DNA of 64,000 nt from Rachycentron canadum. Lineage: Eukaryota > Chordata > Actinopteri > Carangiformes > Rachycentridae. Made by a program: the position numbers and the translations under genes. The notes under the pieces are model-generated. The model did no database searches and had not been told where the DNA came from. It saw only the letters and a program-made list of their open reading frames with translations. The DNA lies in the NCBI GenBank assembly GCA_038496675.1, contig CM076659.1, positions 6,249,072 through 6,313,071 on the forward strand, written 5' to 3'. Shown here one piece after another: positions 29,401-37,829 of the stretch (the stretch's first letter is position 1; each line of letters starts with the position of its first letter).

Positions 29401-31745
29401 GCTCATGAATAGCAGGAATTCATCAGACTGAAAGAAGCAATGTATGGGAAGTTAAAATGTGAATTTTAGATTTTTTTTTTTTTTTTTTTTTTTCCTGGCC
29501 TCCTACTTTTTCCATCGTGTTTGCTGGACATCCAGACCTCCACCTTCATCTGACCAAACCTTTCTTTCTTCCAGGTTCCAGAAGATGCCCAATGGCTCCT
29601 TGGTGATTACAGATGTTACTACAGATGACACGGGCAGATACACATGTGTGGCTGGAAACAGCTGCAGCATCAAAGACCGTGTGGCTCAGTTGTATGTAGT
29701 GGGTGAGTTTATCTTTCACACACATACACACACACATTTGCACAGGCTTCCTTTATCAGGAACAAAGGGTGAACATATGGGGCATAAGCAACAAATCACA
29801 AGTGTAAGATGAAGGTATTAATTAAACCTTCAGCCGCTGCCTGTCATCCATCTCGACAGGTTAATAACCACAGCCACGTCTCTGACGCCACGGCTGTCAC
29901 TGAGGTGATGGGTTTGGGCAGACGTTAGATCTAATAACGCTTCATACTCCGTGGCTCTTTATGTGGTGACTGAAGCTGAAAATTACTGTCACACACTTGA
30001 ACTGGTGTCTCATATCAACAAAATTTCTCCCAAAGTAGCAGGATAGAATTCCAGATTAGTTCAAAGTAGGAGACAATTGAGTTTAGTTGTTTGTTGTAGC
30101 TTTACAGGGTCAGCGTGACAGCACAGCACAGCACAGCACAGCACTGTGTGAACAGGGCAACTCCCTGAAGGGCTTGATGTTTCCTTTTATAGGCCTAAAT
30201 TTAAAAAGGAAACGAGCTTAAACGTTTCAAATTATTTCTTTAGTGGATCTGAAACACAGTAAACCACATCCACATTTCAAGGTGATTTGTATATGTGTTT
30301 CCACTTTGACACTCTTACAACTTTTATTTTCAAAAGGCTGTTTTTGAAAAAGAAAAACTTGAATTTCCTTAAATTCTGAATCTGCTAAAACATCAAATCG
30401 CTGCATTGAAAGATGTAACAGAACATACTATGTTTAAAGATTAAAGATGGATCTGTTAAACACTTTGAGTACTTGATTCAGTTAAGCATAAGTGACGCCT
30501 GTATCCAACAGACAAACCAGTGCATCCTGATGCTAAGGATGATGACAAGGCTCCTTACAAGATGATCCAAACCATCGGCCTGTCGGTGGGGGCGGCTGTG
30601 GCCTACATCATTGTAGTGCTGGGTCTCATGTTCTACTGCAAGAAGAGACGCACCGCCAAGAGACTGCAGAAAGGCCAAGACGGAGAGGAGCCCGAGATGG
30701 AGTGTCTCAATGGTATGACTGTCAGACTGTTAGAGAACAAAGTTAATGATTTTATGAGTAGACAGTTGCAAAATCAGCCTCAAGATTAAGTTTGTAGTAG
30801 ATGTTCGCTCAACTTGATGTTTCTGAAAACACAGTTGAAAAGCCTAGGATATTTGCTGCCATCTAGTGTTAATCCTGGGTGTGAACATATAAAATTAGCC
30901 ATGTCTCTATTCCATATATGTACATGATTTATACACACATATGTGTGTATGTGTACCTAAATGTATATGTATCAATACAAAAAAAAGCTGCTCACAGTTT
31001 TTAAAACATTCTATGAATATTTTAAATAGGTGCTAGAATGGTGCTCATATCTGTGCCAGGCCAAACATCCACCCGATCCAGATTACTATGAAAAACTTGG
31101 ATTGATATCCACTGAGAGTGTGGCCTGTGACCCTGCGTTGTGTTCACCAGGAGGGGCTGTCCAACAAAATGGCCACACCACCACTGAGATCCAGGAAGAG
31201 GTGGCACTGACCAACATGGGCACTATTGCAACAACAGAGAAACGCCACAGCCACATCAACAACGACAAGCTCCACTTTCCTCGCGCAAACCTACAGACCA
31301 TCACTGCTTTAGGTAAACAATTCTGTTCTTCATGTAGAGCCAAGAATGACTTGACCTGATCTTAAAGCTGAAATGTGAAAAAGTGCACTCAGGCCATTCA
31401 CCCTATAAAACAGGATGTGTGAGATTGATTCAGCATCTGCTCTGACATTTGCTTTATGGTGGGTGAATGTTTACACAGGTAAAGGTGAGTTTGGCGAGGT
31501 GTTGCTATCCAAAGCTAAGGGCATTGAGGAGAGCGATGAGGAGACGGTGGTGCTGGTGAAGAGCCTCCAGACCAGAGATGAGCAGCTCCAGCTCGACTTC
31601 CGCCGTGAAGCTGAAATGTTCGCCAAGCTCAGCCACCCCAACGTCGTCCGGCTGTTGGGCCTGTGTAGGGAGGCAGAGCCCCACTACATGATCTTAGAGT
31701 ACTATGACCTGGTAATTGCACAGAAGTAGACACATACACCTATTA

Positions 31746-31779
<34 letters not shown>

Positions 31780-32987
31780 TTATTGCCTGATATAATTCTC
31801 TCTTTTTGATTTTGTTCTACCAGGGAGACCTAAAGCAGTTCCTGAGAATTTCTAAAAGCAAAGATGACAAGGTCAAATCTCAGCCTATCAGCACCAAGAC
31901 CAAAGTAAGTAGAAACCTCCTAGAACAAGGAGGCAGTTTTTGATTAGAGGAGTGAAAAATGAGAAGCATTGGTCTTGACTGGGGGTTAATTCTTGGATTC
32001 TTGTCGTCACTGTGAAGTTGCCAGGCAAAATGTTGAAATTAATGAAACTAAGGAAAACCTTTCTGTTGCCATTTTAAATATTTTATCAGACTTACTTGAG
32101 CTCAACAGTGGTTTTGTGACTGTTTCTCCTTCAGGTTTCCATCTGTGCCCAGGTGGCTCATGGGATGGAGCATCTGTCCAATCACCGCTTCGTTCACAAA
32201 GACCTTGCTGCCAGAAACTGTCTGATCAACAGTCAGAGACGCGTGAAAGTGTCATCGCTCAGCCTCAGCAAGGATGTCTACAACAGGTCTGTCAGAAAAG
32301 ACAATGCATTTGATAATTATCACAAATTTAAACATCAATTACAATGAAATAAATAAATGGATTCTGGGACATGTCAGTGCTTTTAATCTAGCTAATATTA
32401 ACTGTTTCCACCTCCTTGTCATTTCTCTTGTGTGCACGTCCTGCAGTGAGTACTACCACTACAGACAGGCATGGATCCCGCTGCGCTGGCTCCCTGCAGA
32501 GTCTGTGTTTGAGGACGACTTCTCCACCAAGTCTGATGTGTGGGCCTTTGGGGTGCTGATGTGGGAAGTGTTCAGTCATGGGGAAATGCCACATACCAAA
32601 CTGAGTGATGATGAGGTGCTGGAAGGTCAGTATGATGCTGTAGTGGCTTATTTATCATCCAAGTTCTGACTTGGCAGAGAAAAAACAAGATGAGGAGCTC
32701 TTTAAAGAGAAAATGTGTCTCTGTTGGTTTGAATTGACAGGTGATGTGTTGGAAGATTAAATGATGATGTCTCCTTGTTTCTGATTTGGTTTAACCTCCC
32801 TCTCTGCTCATCCTCCACTCATCTAGGTCTGCAGACAGGGAAGCTGAAGCTTCCCATTCCAGACGGATGTCCCTCCAAAATCTACAAGCTCATGGTGCGC
32901 TGCTGGGCGCTCAGTCTCAAAGAGCGCCCCTCCTTCACAGATATCGTCCACGCCCTGGGAGAGCTGCCCTCTGACAGCAAAGTCTGA
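12570..32987 (+). CDS. ptk7: Inactive tyrosine-protein kinase 7 (Ptk7), exons 2-20, 5' partial
   Basis: Ptk7 is a single-pass cell-surface receptor pseudokinase that acts as a Wnt/planar cell polarity co-receptor. Nineteen exons join in phase: 12570-12866, 19424-19526, 19787-19971, 21637-21784, 23860-23990, 25679-25945, 26607-26743, 26846-26981, 27648-27767, 28066-28215, 28533-28680, 29575-29702, 30512-30712, 31151-31312, 31479-31711, 31824-31904, 32135-32286, 32447-32625 and 32827-32987. They give about 1039 residues: seven Ig domains, each with Cys-Trp-Cys (about 1-650), a transmembrane helix (about 672-694), a juxtamembrane segment, then a kinase-like domain from about 770 to the end. Human PTK7 is 1070 residues from 20 exons, so only the signal-peptide exon is missing; it probably lies upstream of the window. 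HKD replaces HRD and SLS replaces DFG, so it is a pseudokinase. Teleosts can carry ptk7a and ptk7b; I cannot tell which this is. Confidence 0.97.
12867..19423 (+). other. ptk7: ptk7 intron 2 (6.6 kb)
   Basis: Non-coding. It holds a poly-A run near 12890-12912, a GT repeat at 14157-14187, pyrimidine-rich stretches and a short TCC repeat near 17421-17438. I see no gene or RNA gene. Confidence 0.8.
14157..14187. repeat. GT microsatellite
   Basis: About 15 units in ptk7 intron 2. Confidence 0.95.
19424..19526 (+). CDS. ptk7: ptk7 exon 3: first half of Ig domain 2
   Basis: Preceded by TTTTCCTCCGCAG and followed by GTGAGT. It completes a Trp codon split from exon 2 and encodes LKEPASEGEIE, then LRCHIDGHP with the first Ig2 cysteine. 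The last Arg codon is split with exon 4. Confidence 0.94.
19695..19719. repeat. Poly-T run in ptk7 intron 3
   Basis: Twenty-five T about 70 bases before the exon 4 acceptor. Confidence 0.95.
19787..19971 (+). CDS. ptk7: ptk7 exon 4: second half of Ig domain 2
   Basis: The acceptor is CTCCCTCTCAG and the donor GTGTGT. It encodes CQWFKDG, the KERTLTF strand, LYYCCAKN with the double cysteine also found in human PTK7 Ig2, and NFTLNII. Phase fits both neighbours. Confidence 0.95.
19972..21636 (+). other. ptk7: ptk7 intron 4
   Basis: Non-coding, 1.7 kb. Its main content is the long alternating purine-pyrimidine tract at 20441-20547. Nothing else is recognised. Confidence 0.8.
20441..20547. repeat. 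GT array grading into GCGT repeats
   Basis: About 26 GT units followed by interrupted GCGT/GT units. Almost the whole 107 bases alternate purine and pyrimidine. Confidence 0.92.
21637..21784 (+). CDS. ptk7: ptk7 exon 5: first half of Ig domain 3
   Basis: Acceptor CTCTCCAACAG, donor GTATGC. It encodes DKSFPRTVVTPEDQ, then EAVFHCQF and LEWYHENE, matching human Ig3 closely. It ends in a split Arg codon. Confidence 0.94.
21785..23859 (+). other. ptk7: ptk7 intron 5
   Basis: Non-coding, 2.1 kb. The open frames near 22767-23570 lack Ig-like motifs or splice sites that would join to ptk7 in phase, so I treat them as chance. Confidence 0.78.
23860..23990 (+). CDS. ptk7: ptk7 exon 6: second half of Ig domain 3
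   Basis: Acceptor TCTCCACAG, donor GTAACA. It encodes LLSNGTLLITQVKPRNTGTY followed by the second Ig3 cysteine. Compared with human PTK7 as I recall it, a few residues are missing at the exon 5/6 junction, so the inter-strand loop is shorter. Confidence 0.93.
23991..25678 (+). other. ptk7: ptk7 intron 6
   Basis: Non-coding, 1.7 kb, starting with a short CA repeat (24001-24022). No other structure is seen. Confidence 0.78.
25679..25945 (+). CDS. ptk7: ptk7 exon 7: Ig domain 4 in a single exon
   Basis: Acceptor CTCCGTTACAG, donor GTGAGT. It encodes a whole Ig domain: Cys in VACQPP, Trp in EVWWERE, a GDSGTYTC F-strand, and ending VTFTVA. The 89 residues match human Ig4. Confidence 0.95.
25946..26606 (+). 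other. ptk7: ptk7 intron 7
   Basis: Non-coding, 661 bp and AT-rich, with a GT-rich tract just before the exon 8 acceptor. Nothing else is recognised. Confidence 0.8.
26607..26743 (+). CDS. ptk7: ptk7 exon 8: first half of Ig domain 5
   Basis: Acceptor TGTGTCCACAG, donor GTGAGT. It encodes VTRPQDSYLEEGKPGYL, Cys in LHCHAQ and Trp in VTWLRNN. The LEEGKPGYL block is nearly identical to human. It ends on a codon boundary. Confidence 0.95.
26846..26981 (+). CDS. ptk7: ptk7 exon 9: second half of Ig domain 5
   Basis: It lies only 102 bp after exon 8, with acceptor TCCTCCCAG and donor GTAAGC. It encodes DSRFKLFPNGTLRINNVEVY and the second Ig5 cysteine in MYGCETK. Confidence 0.95.
26982..27647 (+). 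other. ptk7: ptk7 intron 9
   Basis: Non-coding, 666 bp, with a GCGT/GT repeat near 27160-27200. No gene is seen. Confidence 0.8.
27648..27767 (+). CDS. ptk7: ptk7 exon 10: first half of Ig domain 6
   Basis: Acceptor TTGTGTTTCAG, donor GTATGA. It encodes EKLKFTP, then Cys in IQCSAKGRE and Trp in IRWTKA, corresponding to Ig6 of PTK7. Confidence 0.94.
28066..28215 (+). CDS. ptk7: ptk7 exon 11: second half of Ig domain 6
   Basis: Acceptor CCCCCTGCAG, donor GTAGGC. It encodes GQLHFTKVTRSDAGNYTCIA followed by LQGEIRALVTLTVA, matching the F and G strands of human Ig6. Confidence 0.95.
28533..28680 (+). CDS. ptk7: ptk7 exon 12: first half of Ig domain 7
   Basis: The acceptor is CACAAATAG after a T-run, the donor GTAAAT. 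It encodes FKVEPENTTVYQGHTA, Cys in LHCQATG and Trp in IHWMVKD. The DPEPHIH stretch aligns with human DPKPLIQ, which holds the MT1-MMP cleavage site. Confidence 0.95.
28681..29574 (+). other. ptk7: ptk7 intron 12
   Basis: Non-coding, 894 bp, containing a poly-T run near 29469-29493 shortly before exon 13. Intron 11 (28216-28532) is similarly featureless. Confidence 0.8.
29575..29702 (+). CDS. ptk7: ptk7 exon 13: second half of Ig domain 7
   Basis: Acceptor CTTTCTTCCAG, donor GTGAGT. It encodes PNGSLVITDVTTDDTGRYTC and ends in VAQLYVV, closing the ectodomain. Confidence 0.95.
29703..30511 (+). other. ptk7: ptk7 intron 13
   Basis: Non-coding, 809 bp. It carries a pentanucleotide AGCAC-type repeat at about 30119-30143. 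Intron 14 (30713-31150) likewise has no supported exon. Confidence 0.78.
30512..30712 (+). CDS. ptk7: ptk7 exon 14: stalk, transmembrane helix and juxtamembrane start
   Basis: Acceptor GTATCCAACAG, donor GTATGA. After a short acidic stalk it encodes APYKMIQTIGLSVGAAVA and YIIVVLGLMFYC, one hydrophobic membrane helix, then a basic stop-transfer KKRR and the acidic EGEEPEMECLN-type segment. The helix and flanks are almost identical to human PTK7. Confidence 0.96.
31151..31312 (+). CDS. ptk7: ptk7 exon 15: juxtamembrane region
   Basis: Acceptor TGTTCACCAG, donor GTAAAC. It encodes TEIQEEVALTNMG, a KRHSH segment and LHFPRANLQTITAL, matching the human linker between membrane and kinase-like domain. 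Confidence 0.94.
31479..31711 (+). CDS. ptk7: ptk7 exon 16: pseudokinase N-lobe
   Basis: Acceptor TGTTTACACAG, donor GTAATT. It encodes the glycine loop GKGEFGEV, the beta-3 lysine in VLVKSLQ, the C-helix FRREAEMF, and the hinge region HYMILEYYDL. The loop fits GxGxxG, whereas human PTK7 has Ser at the second glycine. Confidence 0.96.
31749..31776. repeat. TA microsatellite in ptk7 intron 16
   Basis: About 13 units in the middle of a 112-bp intron. Confidence 0.93.
31824..31904 (+). CDS. ptk7: ptk7 exon 17: post-hinge segment of the pseudokinase
   Basis: A 27-codon exon with acceptor TTCTACCAG and donor GTAAGT. It encodes GDLKQFLRISKSKDD, nearly identical to human. The preceding 112-bp intron contains a TA repeat. 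Confidence 0.95.
32135..32286 (+). CDS. ptk7: ptk7 exon 18: catalytic-loop equivalent, degenerate DFG
   Basis: Acceptor TTCTCCTTCAG, donor GTCTGT. It encodes VHKDLAARNC (HKD replaces HRD) and VSSLSLSKDVYN. Ser-Leu-Ser stands where active kinases have Asp-Phe-Gly and human PTK7 has Ala-Leu-Gly. Confidence 0.96.
32447..32625 (+). CDS. ptk7: ptk7 exon 19: activation segment and C-lobe core
   Basis: Acceptor CGTCCTGCAG, donor GTCAGT. It encodes SEYYHYRQAWIPLRW, then LPAESV in the APE position, DFSTKSDVWAFGVLMWEVFS and GEMPH. The second APE-type position is Ala-Glu rather than Pro-Glu. Confidence 0.96.
32827..32987 (+). CDS. ptk7: ptk7 exon 20: C-lobe end and stop codon
   Basis: Acceptor CTCATCTAG. 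It encodes PDGCPSKIYKLMVRCWAL, then ERPSF and the C-terminal DSKV, ending at TGA 32985-32987. Human PTK7 ends DSKP, so the terminus is full length. Confidence 0.96.
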
Positions 32988-34790
32988 GACGACCATAACT
33001 GCACATGAGGGGGGAACTTATACCAACCTCCCTCCCCCAAAAGAAAGACATGAATGCTGGATGTTAGTCTCACACATTTCAGGGAAGAAGGTTGAGGAGA
33101 AAACACTTTTTTATATGCATTTCAAAACATGGGTGTGTGGATAAGACTTCTTTGCTATATCAGTGGAAACGCACTCACGTTTGTGTGAACGGCTTCTCGT
33201 GAGCAGTGCCAGGAGTTTACGTTTGCCTTATCCGCAACATGGATGACCCTCCCCTCCTGTCCCTGATTGTGGTTCCACTGTGACCCTGCCTGCCCGTCTG
33301 CAGCCGCTCTGTCCCAGAGACACTGTTTCACGGAGCCTCACAACCTCAGTGCCTCTACCCCTTCACACACTCACCTAAACTTTTAACGGCTTTGTAGGGT
33401 TTTTAGTTGCAGTGTTTTTACTGGCTCTGAACAAAAGGAAATTATTGGTCACAATTTTAGGAAAACCCCTGATATTTAGGTTCACCGCTCTGTTAAGTCC
33501 TCTGTGTTTTCTCATTACTCTAGACAGAATCTTGAAGCGAAAGTGGGATATAATGTGACTGTAGTGGAGCACTGACGCTCCTTAAATATTCTGTCACTTA
33601 AGAGTGTGCTGAGTGAGCTTGTTTCTGCTGGTCTGCTTGAACTTCAAATCCAGTCAGCTGCTTCCTGAGTCCACCACCCAAATCCTGGAGGAGACACCCA
33701 ACTACACTGACAACCAGGGACCCACCGCCATCTTTCAGTGTGTGTTTGAGAGTGTGCGTGCGTGCGTGTGTGTGTGTGTGCACGCACACCACTGAACTGT
33801 TCCCATGCTATGGTGTACGCTCTAAGTGGAAGTGGAATGGGGTTTGTATGAAGGTTCATTGTTGTGCGGAAACTTGTGGGAAAAGTCATCCATGTTATGA
33901 TTACACTTCAGGAACTAAAAAAAAAAAAAAAAAGATCAAGTTTATAGCCATGGGATATATTGAATGGATGATAATGTGCTAGTGTGGGCTTTGTACGTTT
34001 TTTTTTGTTTTGTTTTTTGTTTTTTTTTTATGAGTGTTCTGTTGTATTAACTTTAAGGTGCTTAACGGTCGCTACCTATGGGTAAGAGTACCTATTATAC
34101 TACATTAATATCATCATGGCGTCTCAGTTGCAGGGATGCAGCCTATCACTGTGTTTAACCTGCAACATGATTTCTTAAGAGGTCCAATCACAATTTCCCC
34201 TCTGGTCCAGTTGTTTTGTGCAATGTTGCAAAGTGGACCATCACACCAGGCAATGTGTACATAATGTAGAAGCCATGCACTAACTTCACTTAAAAAGAAT
34301 ATCCCTCTTTATCTCTATCATGTTGTGTAGAAGGACATGCAGGTGCCTGTTTATTTATGATGAAGGTCCTGTCTTTTTTTTTTTTAACTATGTTTATAAT
34401 AGAAAGGTACTTCTCTGATGTTATGTATTCATTCTCATGGTCCATGTCGGTGTGCGTTCAGTCTGGTAACCAGCTGAATATGTTAACACAAAGTACAAAG
34501 GAGGTCAAAAGAGTGACTGCTGGTCACCAGTACTCATTTAAGTGCCTGGTAAATGAAGGATTATCTTAACTGTTTCCCTTTTTTTTTTTACATTATCTAA
34601 TCAAATGCAATGGCCTTTGTTTATGAACTTGTTTTTATACGTTTTTAGTGTAATGTTTTGTTTTTATGAATACTAGGCACTCACACCTAGACCTCTTTTT
34701 TTAATCTGCTTCAGCAAATGTTCACAATAATCACAGATATATACAAAAGTATACATGCTGCTGTCAATAAAGGTTCACAGTGTTTTTACC
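32988..34790 (+). other. ptk7: ptk7 3' untranslated region
   Basis: About 1.8 kb from the stop codon to the first strong polyadenylation signal. It contains a GCGT/GT repeat near 33750-33785, an A-run near 33909-33923 and several T-runs. The 3' boundary is inferred from the signal, not observed. Confidence 0.65.
34766..34771 (+). terminator. ptk7: Polyadenylation signal of ptk7
   Basis: AATAAA followed about 15-30 bases later by a T/GT-rich stretch, as expected for a cleavage signal. A second AATAAA-rich cluster near 35108-35125 could serve as an alternative end. Confidence 0.65.
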
Positions 34791-34799
34791 CATTGTTGT

Positions 34800-36540
34800 T
34801 GTGATTCATACTGTTGGAACCACATCGTGACAGCTTGTTAGTTTTGATTCTACGTTTTAGGTTTGGTGTGAAAATCAACTTTCAAATAATTTAAGTTTGT
34901 GTGATGATGCAGTTGCAACACTTCCCAGTTGAACTTTACAAGCAAAGTCCAAATGAGGCATTGTACTGCTGGAACACGTTGCATCACGTTGTGTATTCAG
35001 AACCAAAATGCTGTGAAAAGGATAATGGAAATTTTTTTTCCCCCCTAGCTTCATTTTAAAAATATGCCAGCTACAGCTTGCAACTGCATGATCTCACAAT
35101 ACTAGGTTTAATAAAAAATAATAAAGTTGACAAAATGTTCACCTACCTGAAGCAAGGCTTTGCTAGTTCATTTTAATACTGTGTGTAAACCATGAGTGTA
35201 AGTACACAATTAATTACAACTTCCCTTTGACTAGGGCCAAAGTGAAAAAGATTAAATGCACTTTATAGTTAATAGGCTGTTAATTGCAAAAGTACCTCCA
35301 GTCATAGTTCTATTTTAATGGCAACTTCCAGGAGTTCTCTAATTTACCACTAGGGGGTGGGGTATGTCTTTATTGTGTCTTTAAAACCTGACCCCTAGAG
35401 CTTGCCATTTCCCCCAGATAATTATGTTTAGAGTTTAATAGGATAACATAGTCTGTCATAGCTGCAAAAGAAGTGAATCCACAGTGTCTTGAGTCTGTGA
35501 CAATATTCTCTTTTCATCTAATGTCATTATTTACAATGTCAGCTTTTATCTGATGTCCACAGGCAAAGCTGTTGATTTGAATAATTTTGATTGGAATTTC
35601 CCTTTTACTGTAGCCTTCACTGGGGCTGGGTGGTGTGCTGCAGCTGTAAAGTGATTGATGAAGAGACTCAACTTCTGACTTGCGTGTGTGTTTAGTGAGC
35701 GAGTACTAGTAAAACCATGACAACTTCCTCCAGGTGCATTTACTCCTCAGTGAGCTCCTATAAAAGCCTAAACATTTAAATAAATACTCACCTAGCATCT
35801 TGCCAACAAGTCTTGGATGAGAAACCCCTTTCAAATACCATAATTCATGGCATTTGTTTTAACCTGCCTGGAGTACTGGGGAGGTGGGGTTCACTGCATC
35901 GCTAAACACAAGCCAAACACACATTATCTCAGTGTATCCGCTTGACAGATGGTTTTGTTAGTAGGAAAGGAATCACTGAGACATTTGAATAGAACGGAAC
36001 CATCTTTCATTTTATTAGCAACACTTGTGCTTTTCCTGTTATGTTTGTCTGCTTTGGGCGGCCTGTTGTAAAAACAATGCAGGTTTGGTATTAGTATGTG
36101 GCACAGCAACATTTTGAATACAACTTACCTGTATGTTTCTTTAGAAGAACTTTTAAAGTCATAATTATGGACCCTACTTGAACAATACTGTTGCGGTTCT
36201 TGAGAAGGTTATTGGGACACAGGCTTCATCTGATGGCGATAGGTGAGTATGAGTAAAACATTTAAACAGACATTTGATTTGTTAGAATAACCTTTGACCT
36301 TAAGCAGCCACAACTTACCTATACGTTTATCTGTGAACAGTAATACAAAATCAATTCAAGACCTTCAGCCGGCAGAGATTAAAATGTATATACATATATT
36401 CATATATATAAAAAGATATTCTGGCATAGAAACTTTGGGAAAACATGGTTTTGTGACATAATGCGACCTGTGGGGAATAAAAAAAAAAAGTTGGATGCTC
36501 TGTTATTTTGGTGCCTCTGCTTGTCCACGGTGACGTTGGC
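34800..36540. other. Intergenic region between ptk7 and srf
   Basis: About 1.7 kb of AT-rich sequence with no gene-like ORF, RNA gene or recognised repeat. It becomes promoter-like only near its right end. Confidence 0.65.
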
Positions 36541-36646
36541 GGTAGCGCAACCATTTTGGTATTTATTCTAATGAGCATCACTTATTGACCAATGATAGCG
36601 CCCCTCAGATAATCCTCAGCCAATCGATAGGCGACGCTGTGACTCA

Positions 36647-36656
36647 CCAAATAAGG
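36647..36656. promoter_or_regulatory. srf: CArG box 1 (SRF binding site)
   Basis: Perfect CCAAATAAGG, matching CC(A/T)6GG. It lies in the srf promoter, so Srf probably regulates its own gene here. Confidence 0.8.
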
Positions 36657-36666
36657 AGAGACAGCA

Positions 36667-36676
36667 CCAAATAAGG
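36667..36676. promoter_or_regulatory. srf: CArG box 2 (SRF binding site)
   Basis: An identical CCAAATAAGG exactly 20 bases downstream of box 1, about two helical turns, placing both sites on the same DNA face. Confidence 0.8.
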
Positions 36677-36829
36677 AAACATTGTATCTCTTTATAAGGC
36701 GGGAAGTAGTTCCTCGGTTGTAATATCCCTCCGCCGCCGTAAACGCCGCCTTTAAATGTGATGTTTTTGTGCGTTTGTGGTCCGCGGGGATAAAGGTGTT
36801 GGGATGTCGATTGAGGGAAAATGCACACG

Positions 36830-37800
36830 TGAACATCAGCGGACGGAGACTGGCGTCGTTTTCGGTTCGCGGCGCGGACTACATGACGTGGCGGAGCAAC
36901 ATCGAGGGCGCTCCACGCGTTTTCCTTTTTGAGAAAGTGCTCGGAGTTTTGGAAATAGAGGAGGAGGGTGAACCAGCTGAGCCGGGGCTGAAGGGTTTTG
37001 GGGGCAGCATCACTTTTGAAAGTTTGTTTCGGTTATTTCCTGGAGTCTCCCGAGTGTCTTCTGGCCCGGTTTGTTTACATTTTGTTGGCCCGGGCGTGTG
37101 TGCGTTTCACTGGCCATTTACGACACGGCGCGCTCCAGCTTTTCGGCTGGTGTTTAGAGACTCGGTCCGGTAAATATAATGTTACCGAGCCAGGTTGGAT
37201 CGGCACCATCTGGAAACGGCTCAGCTTCAGGCAGGGGAACCACAGGACACGGGTCGGGGGTTGTCGGCAGCGGGATCCGTCCCGTTTTGATCAGAGCAGG
37301 GCAAGCTTTACCGGGGGTCAGCGAGAGCACCGGTGCCGCCGGGCGACACGGGGAGAGAGACGCCATCGGGATGCTGGGGGCTAATGGTCCAGGGGGTCCG
37401 AGAGGAGCGAGGCCGGGGAACGGTACGGGGGTGAGCCCTCTGCAGACCGCCGTCCAGGGAAGCATGATGGGGCTAAACGCGGGAGTTGTGTTGCCTCACG
37501 GAGCCCGGTTCGACCCGGACCGGGAGAGCGCACCGCTCTGCAGCGGCTCGGATAATGACTCGGACTCCGGAGACGACGACGACCCAGTGGGTTCACTCGG
37601 GGACAGCAGGAGAGGGGTGAAGCGGGAGAGAGGGGAGATGGAAGCCGCGGTGACGGGGCAGGAGGTGGGAGTACCTCCCGGAGGTTACGGCATGGTGCCC
37701 GGAGGGGTCGCGGGGGCAAAGCCGGGAAAGAAGACACGTGGGCGCGTAAAGATAAAGATGGAATTTATTGACAACAAGTTGAGACGATACACGACTTTCA
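36830..37800. other. srf: CpG-rich island over srf leader and exon 1
   Basis: CpG density and GC content rise sharply compared with the AT-rich surroundings, through the leader and first coding exon. This is typical of a vertebrate housekeeping-type promoter. Boundaries were judged by eye. Confidence 0.6.
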
Positions 37801-37829
37801 GCAAGAGGAAGACGGGTATTATGAAAAAG
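37179..37829 (+). CDS. srf: srf exon 1: N-terminus and first part of the MADS box
   Basis: 217 codons from ATG to MKK, then donor GTGAGT. It is Gly-rich at first, then has an acidic serine block, RRGVKRERGEME, and GKKTRGRVKIKMEFIDNK with TTFSKRKTGIMKK, the MADS recognition helix. The splice point after MKK is that of human SRF. The N-terminal region is about 45 residues longer than in human. Confidence 0.96.

Larger units (their letters stand above)
36580..36720 (+). promoter_or_regulatory. srf: srf core promoter
   Basis: Upstream of the srf start codon lie two CCAAT boxes (36589-36593, 36620-36624), two CArG boxes, a TATA-like TTTATAA at 36691-36697, a GGCGGGAA E2F-like site (36698-36705), and an inverted ETS pair with GGAAGT at 36702 and TTCC at 36710. 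A start near 36720 would give a leader of about 460 bases. Vertebrate SRF promoters are known to use paired CArG and ETS sites, so the set fits. The transcription start itself is inferred. Confidence 0.7.

Noticed and set aside
31030..31150. Open frame continuing about 40 codons upstream of ptk7 exon 15
   Set aside because: It is in frame with the exon, but the AG acceptors present (for example 31028-31029) give the wrong phase with exon 14 and lead to a stop. Human PTK7 has no such segment.
36551..36559. CCATTTTGG upstream of the srf promoter boxes
   Set aside because: One A/T short of a CArG box; not counted as an SRF site.
36769..37173. 134-residue ORF upstream of srf
   Set aside because: It uses a GTG start, lies in the CpG-rich leader and shows no domain. 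The stretch from ATG 36881 is at most an upstream ORF.
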